NCBI RefSeq assembly: GCF_000701705.1 | Contig: NZ_JNJP01000095.1 | Span: 1-12,658 of the forward strand | Length of the DNA stretch: 12,658 nt | From: Bilophila wadsworthia ATCC 49260 | GTDB taxonomy: Bacteria > Desulfobacterota > Desulfovibrionia > Desulfovibrionales > Desulfovibrionaceae | Direction: 5' to 3' | Shown here: positions 1-5,768 of the stretch, piece by piece | How positions within the stretch are numbered: the stretch's first letter is position 1 | Layout of the letters: each line of letters opens with the position of its first letter | Program-made: the position numbers and the translations under genes | The notes under the pieces: generated by a model | The model's database searches: none | Told to the model about the DNA's origin: nothing | What the model saw: only the letters and a program-made list of their open reading frames with translations

Positions 1-3
1 GGT

Positions 4-58
4 CCGGGGGAGGGGAGAAGGAGACCCTTTCCAAAGGGTCCCTTCTCCCCTCCCCCGG
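4..58 (-). terminator. Long GA/CT-rich hairpin after the phosphodiesterase gene
   Basis: An 18-bp perfect outer stem (4-21 with 41-58) and an 8-bp inner stem (23-30 with 33-40) are separated by a single bulged A at 22 and capped by a 2-nt loop. It begins 19 nt beyond the stop codon of the minus-strand gene. Read from that gene there is no U-tract after the stem, so it may stabilise a 3' end or act as an unconventional terminator. In the plus direction it is followed by TTTCTTC. It is related to the hairpins at 5701-5758 and 12581-12630. Confidence 0.7.
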
Positions 59-76
59 TTTCTTCATCTACTCAGC

Positions 77-1963
77 CTACTTCACCATATTGGGGTCTTC
101 CATGATCTGGTAAATGGGCGCGCCTTCGGCGTCCTCGGGCACCGGGCCGCCGGTCATGTAGCAGAGGGTGGGCACGATGTCCGCCAGCCAGCGCGGGCGG
201 GTGTAACGGTAGCCCTTCCTGATGTTCGGGCCGCGGAACATGAGGAGGTTCTTGAGGCTGCCGCAGCCGGATTCGCCGGTGGGCAGGCCGTAGCCGTGTT
301 CCGCCATGTACTCGGGCTTGAGGACGTACACCACGTCGCCCGCCTGCGCGCCGCCCATGCCGAAGACATGCGCGTCTTCCTTGCGTACCGCGAGGAGCAC
401 GGGCCGCTCGCCGGTCTCGGGATGCTTGTAGTCGAGCAGGGCATCGATGATCCGGCCGCGCACCTTCTCGTAATCCTCGGGCTCGACGATGCCGCCGGGA
501 TACTTGCCCTTGAGATTCACGTACACGAACATGTAACGCTGCGGGACCGCAAGGGATTTGCTCACGTCGAGCACGTAGTTGAAGCCTTCGGTCTCTTCGT
601 AGATGTCCCAGTAGTTCTCGGACTTCTTGGGCTCGTAGGAACACAGGCCCGCTTCCTTGAGGGCGTGGGCGGTGTTCAGGATCGGGCCCATCGGGGTCGC
701 GCCGTGGTCGGAACACACGCACATCAGGGTGTCGTCGCCCATGATGTCCATGAGGCGCCCAAGCAGGCGGTCTTCCACTTCGTAAATGTGACGCTCCATC
801 TTTTCGGCGCGGGCGCGGATTTCAGGGTCCTTGCTGTCCAGCTCGCTCAGCCAGCCGTGATAGAACCAGTCGATGGGGTGCGAGTGCATGTAGAACAGAT
901 CCCAGTCCGGGTTGGCCTTGAGCAGGGACTCGACGGTGTTCCAGAGCCATGCGCTGTGGAACTCCACCAGCTCGCACACGGTATCGGTGTCGATGATGCC
1001 GTGCAGGAAGGCCACCAGCCCGATGTCGTTCGCGGTGATGTGCTTGGAAAAGTCAATCTGATCGGCTGCTTCGGGAGGTGCGATGAAACCGATTCGGCCC
1101 GCGATGCCGGAGATGTACAGCTTGAATTCCTCGGCGTCGTCGGAGAGCTGCATCAGCTTGCAGCGGAACACGCCCTTTTCGGTGCGCCCGTCGGCCTTGA
1201 TGGTGAAGTCATGCTGGACCGGCCCACTCCATTCGCCGAGCCTGATGGTGAAGAACGCCTTCGAGTAGTCCTTTTCGGGGCACAGGGCGATGCGGTCATA
1301 GCCGTCGTCGCCGCTTTCCCAGGCGAGGCAATACCACGTCTGGCCTTCGACCGGCTCGACGCATTCCTTGAAGGCCATGTTCACGACCATTTCGAGCGGT
1401 TCATCGCACTCGGGCAGGTTCTTCCAGCCCTTGGCGTCGTCGAAGGTCCCCTGAACGCCCATCGGGTAGAATTCCGTGGAGATCACGCTTTCGGAAGCGA
1501 GGAATTCCTTGTGTTCGTTGCCGTGCAGGGGCCAGCGGGTTTCGGCGGGCGAGAGGCCCTGACCCATGATCATGACGCCGTTCTTCATGCGGGAAGGCCA
1601 CGACATGGGGTAGTTGACCACGATGCACTTCTTGCCGTTCTTGTCCCACGCGTCCCAGATGGTTTCGGCGGTCACGATGTCGGAGCCGAACGCCTGCGTG
1701 GTTTCCTTGTAATCGAGGCTGCGGCCTTCATGGTAGTAGTAATAGTCCTCCACGCCGTGCGTGCGGGGATAGGCGCCCGTGCAGATGGTCGCCCAGGACG
1801 GCGGGGTGACGGTGGGCAGGTTGTAGCCTTCGGGGATGAAGCTGCCTTCGTTCATGAAGGCGCGGAAATGTTCCAGCCCGCCCTGCGCCAGCATGGCTTC
1901 CAGACGTTTCGGGATGAGGCAGTCATACCCAATAAGTGCGGCGCGCTTCGCTTTGTCAGCCAT
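77..1963 (-). CDS. Alkaline phosphatase superfamily phosphodiesterase / phosphohydrolase
   Basis: A 628-residue protein of the type I phosphodiesterase/nucleotide pyrophosphatase branch of the alkaline phosphatase superfamily, which hydrolyses phosphate mono- or diesters or phosphonates with two metal ions. Visible signature: IGYD near the N-terminus (metal ligand D14), then LPTVTPPSWATICTG with T53 as likely nucleophile and the following P..HG, then HPIDWFYHGW (D365, H369), then SDHG (D419, H420). The last His usually found in a C-terminal SGxH-type segment is not there: the equivalent stretch reads ESGCGS around residue 567. Residues about 190-330 form an insert-like region between the two metal-binding halves. 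No signal peptide is evident, so it probably acts in the cytoplasm. The start is set by AAGGAG at 1970-1975, 6 nt before the ATG; the open frame runs 44 codons further upstream without a ribosome site. It is divergent from a BCCT transporter. A formylglycine sulfatase is unlikely (no CxPSR). Substrate unknown. Confidence 0.85.
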   Translation of the reverse strand: MADKAKRAALIGYDCLIPKRLEAMLAQGGLEHFRAFMNEGSFIPEGYNLPTVTPPSWATICTGAYPRTHGVEDYYYYHEGRSLDYKETTQAFGSDIVTAETIWDAWDKNGKKCIVVNYPMSWPSRMKNGVMIMGQGLSPAETRWPLHGNEHKEFLASESVISTEFYPMGVQGTFDDAKGWKNLPECDEPLEMVVNMAFKECVEPVEGQTWYCLAWESGDDGYDRIALCPEKDYSKAFFTIRLGEWSGPVQHDFTIKADGRTEKGVFRCKLMQLSDDAEEFKLYISGIAGRIGFIAPPEAADQIDFSKHITANDIGLVAFLHGIIDTDTVCELVEFHSAWLWNTVESLLKANPDWDLFYMHSHPIDWFYHGWLSELDSKDPEIRARAEKMERHIYEVEDRLLGRLMDIMGDDTLMCVCSDHGATPMGPILNTAHALKEAGLCSYEPKKSENYWDIYEETEGFNYVLDVSKSLAVPQRYMFVYVNLKGKYPGGIVEPEDYEKVRGRIIDALLDYKHPETGERPVLLAVRKEDAHVFGMGGAQAGDVVYVLKPEYMAEHGYGLPTGESGCGSLKNLLMFRGPNIRKGYRYTRPRWLADIVPTLCYMTGGPVPEDAEGAPIYQIMEDPNMVK

Positions 1964-2032
1964 CACGGACTCCTTCGTTGCGGTCAAAGGTTCAGGGCCC
2001 CAGACGGCCCGGCGTATCGTTGACAAGGCTGT

Positions 2033-2048
2033 ATCAAGATGCGTGCCA
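2033..2048 (-). promoter_or_regulatory. Sigma-54-like promoter facing the phosphodiesterase gene
   Basis: On the minus strand the sequence is CTGGCACG-CATC-TTGAT. This matches the -24 half of the sigma-54 consensus fully and the -12 half except that GC reads GA. The spacing between the GG and the G of the -12 element is correct. The predicted start is about 2022, giving a leader of roughly 60 nt before the ATG at 1963. The altered -12 dinucleotide makes it weaker evidence than the element at 2313-2328. Confidence 0.45.
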
Positions 2049-2145
2049 GACGTCCTTTTGGGTCCCGGAAAGCCGCGTTGAGGCCGCTTTGCCACTTTTT
2101 GGACAATACGCTATGGTGCGCGGGCCCCAAATCGGGGCGAGGAAG

Positions 2146-2160
2146 GCGACAACCTTGTCA
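2146..2160. promoter_or_regulatory. Everted pair of GCGACAA-like half-sites
   Basis: GCGACAA at 2146-2152 repeats exactly the right half-site of the inverted repeat at 2222-2242. After CC it is followed by TTGTCA at 2155-2160, giving the dyad GACAA-CC-TTGTC. It lies between the two divergent promoters and could be a secondary site for the same regulator. Chance occurrence of a 7-mer cannot be excluded. Confidence 0.35.
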
Positions 2161-2221
2161 TAGAGCTTTCGATCTCGCTGATAACATACTTAAATAACAG
2201 CATAGGCAAAGATAAACATTG

Positions 2222-2242
2222 TTTGTCGCAAATAGCGACAAA
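2222..2242. promoter_or_regulatory. Candidate enhancer-binding-protein site (perfect inverted repeat)
   Basis: TTTGTCGC, 5 nt (AAATA), GCGACAAA: a perfect 8-bp dyad. Its centre at about 2232 is near -107 from the predicted BCCT start and near -210 from the predicted phosphodiesterase start. Both are normal distances for an upstream activating sequence bound by a sigma-54 activator. The regulator itself is not encoded in the window. Confidence 0.6.
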
Positions 2243-2312
2243 AATGTCGTATGCGGACTATATAAAGGCATCTTTCATGCTAATTCAGTGTATTGAAAGA
2301 AAATGTTCATTT

Positions 2313-2328
2313 TGGCACAATCTTGGCA
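2313..2328 (+). promoter_or_regulatory. Sigma-54 (-24/-12) promoter of the BCCT gene
   Basis: TGGCAC-N5-TGGCA, preceded by TT, with GG and GC at the required 10-nt separation. The only deviations from YTGGCACGRNNNTTGCW are A for G after GGCAC and G for the second T of TTGC. The predicted start is about 2339, a leader of about 42 nt before the ATG. No comparably good sigma-70 promoter was seen in this stretch. Confidence 0.7.
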
Positions 2329-2380
2329 ACGCTCTCGGGCAAAACTACGGCCCCGAGTCAGACCGGGCTGAGGAGAGCGC

Positions 2381-3940
2381 ATGAACCAAGCGACAGAGAA
2401 AGGCAACGGTATCGATCTGCGTCCCGAGTGGGGGATCTTCATCCCTTCCGTATTGGTCATCATCCTGATCAGCATTCCAGCCGTCCTGTACCCCAAGGCC
2501 GCTGAAGAAGTGGTTTCCGCCATCTACCAGCCGTTCGCGGCGAACTTCGGCACGCTCTACCTGTGGATCACGGTGGGGCTGATCATCCTGTGCGTCTATT
2601 TCGCATGCAGCCGGTACGGCGACATCAAGTTCGGGGACCCGGACGAGAAGCCGGAATTCTCCCTGTCTTCATGGATAGCCATGATCTTCTGTTCCGGGGT
2701 GGCCGGGGCGGTCATGTTCTGGTCGATCATCGAGCCCCTGTGGGACATCGTGCAGCCACCGCAATACGCAGCGCCCATGAGCACGCAGGCCTATGACTGG
2801 GCCCTCGCCTACCTGCTGCTGCACTGGGGGCCGAACGCGTGGTGCACCTATTTCATCACCGCCCTGCCCATCGCCTACATGTTCCACATCCGCCGCAAGC
2901 CCTTCCTGCGCATCAGCTCCGCCGCCGACATGATCATCGGCAAACAGAAGGACGGCCTCCTCGGGCGCTGCGTGGACGTGTTCTTCATCCTCGGCCTGCT
3001 GTTCTGTACCGCCGTGACCATGTGCATCTCCCTGCCTACGGTGGAGGCCGCGCTGGCGCGGGTGTTCGGCATCACGCCCTCGTTCGGGCTTGAGATAGCG
3101 ATCCTGTTCGTGAGCGCCCTGCTGGCCGGCGTCACCGTGTACCTCGGCCTCAAAAAGGGCATCAAGCGGCTCAGCGACATCAACGTGGTCATCGCGCTCG
3201 CCATGGTGGCCTACGGCGCGCTGGTCGGCCCCACGTCCTCGCTGTTCGACATCTTCACCAACGCCGTGGGCAAGATGCTCGGCAACTTCTGGAGCATGAC
3301 CTTCTGGACAAACCCGTTCTCCGAAGGCTCCTTCCCACGCGACTGGACCATCTTCTACGCCCTGTTCTGGGCGGGGTACGGGCCGTTCATGGGCCTGTTC
3401 ATCGCCCGCATCTCACGGGGGCGCACCGTCCGCGAGGTCATCGGCTGGGGGATGTTCGGCACGGTGGCGGGCGGCTTCATGATCCACGGCGTGTTCGGCT
3501 CCTATACCCTGTGGGCGCAATACCACGGCATCATCGACGCCGTATCCATCCTCAAGACGCAGGGCGCGCCCGCCGCCATGATGGCCGTCATCGACACGCT
3601 GCCGTTCAGCAAGGTCGTCATGCTGATCTACTGCGCCTTCTCCACGATTTTCCTCGCCACCACGGTCAATTCCGGCTGCTACGTGGTCGCCGCCACCGCA
3701 ACCCGAAGGATGCCCGTGGACGCGGACCCCCACCGCTACCACTGCACGTTCTGGGCCGTGGCGCAGGGCCTGCTGGCGCTCGGGCTGCTGGCAATGGGCG
3801 GCCTTGAGGTGGCGAAGATTTTCGGCAACTTCTCCGGCGCGCTCATGGCGCTCCCCTCCCTCCTCCTCACGGCCTGCTGGTTGAAGATCATCCGCGAGGA
3901 CGGCAAGGACCTGCTGCATACCTACCGGGCCAAGGACTGA
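2381..3940 (+). CDS. BCCT-family transporter (betaine/carnitine/choline type)
   Basis: A 519-residue inner-membrane carrier with about 12 hydrophobic segments, the normal length for the family without long regulatory tails. BCCT carriers move quaternary-ammonium or other zwitterionic solutes. Family marks: MFWSIIEPLWD at about 112-122; the TM4 box HWGPNAWCTY with W149, W154 and Y157; and DWTIFYALFWAGYGPFMGLFIARISRGRT from 321, whose ARISRGRT loop is nearly invariant. The TM8 aromatic positions that are Trp-Trp-Trp in BetP read F329, W330, Y333 here. The glycine-rich TM3 stretch reads GVAGA (106-110) rather than GxGxG. These changes suggest a substrate other than classic glycine betaine. The start is fixed by GAGGAG at 2370-2375, 5 nt upstream. 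The gene is transcribed from the sigma-54 promoter at 2313 and ends in a strong hairpin at 3969. Family assignment is firm; substrate is not. Confidence 0.93.
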   Translation: MNQATEKGNGIDLRPEWGIFIPSVLVIILISIPAVLYPKAAEEVVSAIYQPFAANFGTLYLWITVGLIILCVYFACSRYGDIKFGDPDEKPEFSLSSWIAMIFCSGVAGAVMFWSIIEPLWDIVQPPQYAAPMSTQAYDWALAYLLLHWGPNAWCTYFITALPIAYMFHIRRKPFLRISSAADMIIGKQKDGLLGRCVDVFFILGLLFCTAVTMCISLPTVEAALARVFGITPSFGLEIAILFVSALLAGVTVYLGLKKGIKRLSDINVVIALAMVAYGALVGPTSSLFDIFTNAVGKMLGNFWSMTFWTNPFSEGSFPRDWTIFYALFWAGYGPFMGLFIARISRGRTVREVIGWGMFGTVAGGFMIHGVFGSYTLWAQYHGIIDAVSILKTQGAPAAMMAVIDTLPFSKVVMLIYCAFSTIFLATTVNSGCYVVAATATRRMPVDADPHRYHCTFWAVAQGLLALGLLAMGGLEVAKIFGNFSGALMALPSLLLTACWLKIIREDGKDLLHTYRAKD

Positions 3941-3968
3941 CGCCCGGCTCAGAGCCAGCTCCAGCGGG

Positions 3969-4005
3969 CCCCTCCCCCATGCTGCCGGGCATGGGGGAGG
4001 GGTTT
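3969..4005 (+). terminator. Intrinsic terminator of the BCCT gene
   Basis: A perfect 14-bp stem (3969-3982 with 3989-4002), CCCCTCCCCCATGC and its complement, a 6-nt loop, then TTT. It starts 28 nt after the stop codon, so the BCCT gene is probably transcribed alone. Confidence 0.8.
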
Positions 4006-4131
4006 CGCCCTCCAGAACACCGCTTTGCCGGGGCTGAACGCCATGTTCCACACACCTCGAAAAATCGCCATCCAACGCCTTCCCGGAGAATGTCCTTTAT
4101 AGACGCCGAACTAGGCTTTACGCCGGATTAT

Positions 4132-4153
4132 GGCGGGTTGCGCCCGCCTTTTT
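4132..4153 (+). terminator. Terminator-like hairpin in the leader of the MFS gene
   Basis: GGCGGG, loop TTGCG, CCCGCC, directly followed by TTTTT. It has the form of an intrinsic terminator, yet the BCCT gene already ends in a stronger one 130 bp earlier and the next start codon is at 4301. It may therefore be an attenuator or a back-up terminator. Three further short hairpins follow, at 4196-4214, 4231-4245 and 4247-4259. Confidence 0.5.
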
Positions 4154-4300
4154 GCGGCCTTGCGGCTCCGTTTCAAAACACGTAACGTCATCGCAGGCCG
4201 CCTCCGGGCGGGCCGCAGATCCCTTCACGGCTGGCGCGTTGCCAGGCCGGAGAGTCCGGGAGGGCTTTCCGCCTTTCGCGGACAACACAAAGGAGCCCTG

Positions 4301-5485
4301 ATGCGCCGTCGCCTTTGTCCCAAAGAGGCGTTGTTCACGCCGAGCTTTATTGCCGTTTGTTCCGCGAACCTGCTGTTCTTCATCGCCAGCTTCATGATGG
4401 TGCCCGTCCTGCCGATCTACTTGCTCGACGGCCTGCACGCCTCCAAATCCGTCGTGGGCATCATCCTCTCCGCGTACATGATCGGCGCGCTGGTCATGCG
4501 CCCCCTTTCCGGCTTTCTGGCGGACCAGTTCCCGCGCAAGATACTGTTCCTCGTCTGCGGTATCCTGTTCGCCGCCCAGTTTGAGGGATACCTGCTGTTC
4601 AACGCGCTGGCGCTCGTGGGCATCGTCCGGGCACTGCACGGCATGAGCTTCGGCGCGCTTTCCACCTCCGCCGCCACCCTCGCCGTCGACGTCATCCCCA
4701 TCGCCAAGCTCGGCACGGGCATCGGCCTGTACGGGATGATGGGATCGCTCGCTATGGCCCTCGGCCCCATGATCGGTATGCTCGTCCTTGAGGCCGGATC
4801 ATACGACGCCGTGTTCATCACCGCGATGGGCTGCGCGGCGGGCGGCATCCTGCTCGGCCTGCTGGTCAAAAAGCAGCGCGTGACCGCCAGCCGCGGCGAA
4901 AAAATCTCGCTGGATCGCTTTTTCCTGAAAAAAGGCACCTATGCCTTCATCGGGCTGGTGCTCATGGCCTTCGTGTACGGGCTGCTCGTCAACTACCTGT
5001 CCGTCTTCGCCCGGGAGCGCCACGTCATGGCGAACCCCGGCTACTTCTTCCTGCTCATGTCCCTCGGGCTCATCCTCAGCCGCCTTTTCGCGGGCGGCAT
5101 GATCGACAAGGGCTACATCGGCCGCCTCATCCTCGGCGGCAAGGGCACCATCCTGCTGGCCTCCCTGCTCTTCCTCTTCGTGCCCACGGAAACCGTGTTC
5201 TTCGGCTCAGCCGTGGCCTTCGGGCTCGGCTTCGGGATGATGTCGCCCTCCTACCAGACCCTGTTCATCAACCTTGCCGAACCCACCCGGCGCGGCACGG
5301 CCAACGCCACCTACCTCATCGCGTGGGACGTTGGCATCGGCGCGGCCGTGCTCCTCGGCGGGCTCATCGCGGAAATATCCAGCTTCGACGACGCGTTCAT
5401 CCTCGGCCTGATCATGCTGTTCTTCTCCGCCGTGCTGTATATGAAGGTCATCGGCCCGCAATACGAGAAAAACAGGCTGCGCTGA
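4301..5485 (+). CDS. Major facilitator superfamily transporter
   Basis: A 394-residue, roughly 12-helix inner-membrane protein of the usual MFS length. The clearest mark is motif A between helices 2 and 3, RPLSGFLADQFPRK (67-80). A looser counterpart between helices 8 and 9 is LSRLFAGGMIDKGYIGR. The short central cytoplasmic loop contains KKQRVTASRGEK. MFS carriers of this type usually run on the proton gradient and often export drugs, sugars or metabolites; direction and substrate cannot be told here. The start is chosen at the ATG preceded by AAGGAG (4290-4295, 5 nt spacing) and followed immediately by the first hydrophobic helix. The same frame is open back to 4130 but that part is basic, has no ribosome site and overlaps leader hairpins. 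Its 3' end faces the amidohydrolase gene across a bidirectional terminator. Confidence 0.9.
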   Translation: MRRRLCPKEALFTPSFIAVCSANLLFFIASFMMVPVLPIYLLDGLHASKSVVGIILSAYMIGALVMRPLSGFLADQFPRKILFLVCGILFAAQFEGYLLFNALALVGIVRALHGMSFGALSTSAATLAVDVIPIAKLGTGIGLYGMMGSLAMALGPMIGMLVLEAGSYDAVFITAMGCAAGGILLGLLVKKQRVTASRGEKISLDRFFLKKGTYAFIGLVLMAFVYGLLVNYLSVFARERHVMANPGYFFLLMSLGLILSRLFAGGMIDKGYIGRLILGGKGTILLASLLFLFVPTETVFFGSAVAFGLGFGMMSPSYQTLFINLAEPTRRGTANATYLIAWDVGIGAAVLLGGLIAEISSFDDAFILGLIMLFFSAVLYMKVIGPQYEKNRLR

Positions 5486-5501
5486 GAATCCCGTCCCCCG
5501 C

Positions 5502-5529
5502 GCGGCCCCCATGAAAAGGGCGGGGCCGC
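5502..5529. repeat. Hairpin in the convergent spacer
   Basis: GCGGCCCC (5502-5509) pairs with GGGGCCGC (5522-5529) across a 12-nt loop. There is no T-tract. It lies 16 nt after the MFS stop codon. A further 8-bp hairpin, CCCCGATT / AATCGGGG, is at 5603-5625. Together with the hairpins at 5553 and 5701 it makes the 283-bp spacer (5486-5768) nearly all structured; no gene was seen in it. Confidence 0.5.
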
Positions 5530-5552
5530 ACAGCACCCTTTCCCCCTCGCAA

Positions 5553-5591
5553 AAAACGGACGCCCTCCGCATTGGCGGGGGCGTCCGTTTT
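5553..5591. terminator. Bidirectional intrinsic terminator between convergent genes
   Basis: A 13-bp perfect stem, AAAACGGACGCCC (5553-5565) with GGGCGTCCGTTTT (5579-5591). There is an A-run on the left and a T-run on the right, so it can work in both directions. It serves the MFS gene (+) and may back up the amidohydrolase gene (-). Confidence 0.85.
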
Positions 5592-5700
5592 CCGATGTGC
5601 CGCCCCGATTCAAAAGAAATCGGGGAATACTGCGAACAGGGATTCGATAAAGTCAAAAATCTTTGAAAATGGGTAGGATGGGCTCCGATCCGGCAGGTTT

Positions 5701-5758
5701 GGGGAAGGGAGGGAAATGCCTTTCCTCAGAAAGCTTTCCCCCTTTCCCTATTTTCCCC
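5701..5758 (-). terminator. Imperfect GA/CT-rich hairpin after the amidohydrolase gene
   Basis: Read from the minus-strand gene it is a G/A-rich arm, then CTTTCTGAGGAAAGG, then a C/T-rich arm ending in CCCC, with several mismatches in the arms. It begins about 11 nt after the stop codon. The central part closely resembles the corresponding part of the hairpin at 12581-12630 (CTTTCTGGAGAAAGG), so it looks like a diverged member of the same family. Confidence 0.5.
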
Positions 5759-5768
5759 GTTTTCCGCT

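Noticed and set aside
77..1963. Type I sulfatase with formylglycine
   Set aside because: No CxPSR-type motif; the nucleophile position carries Thr in PTVTPPSW, as in phosphodiesterases.
296..2023. 575-codon open frame on the plus strand across the phosphodiesterase gene
   Set aside because: It is antisense to a gene with clear family motifs and has no recognisable domain. Long antisense frames are expected in GC-rich coding DNA.
2020..2025. TTGACA as a sigma-70 -35 box on the plus strand
   Set aside because: No acceptable -10 box 16-18 nt downstream, and it would drive transcription long before the BCCT gene.
4130..4300. N-terminal extension of the MFS protein from the ATG at 4130
   Set aside because: Basic, non-conserved translation overlapping four hairpins, with no ribosome site. 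The ATG at 4301 has AAGGAG and starts right before the first helix.
4190..4300. Known riboswitch (glycine, cobalamin, TPP or guanidine class) in the MFS leader
   Set aside because: I could not find the conserved core motifs of these classes; only generic hairpins are visible.
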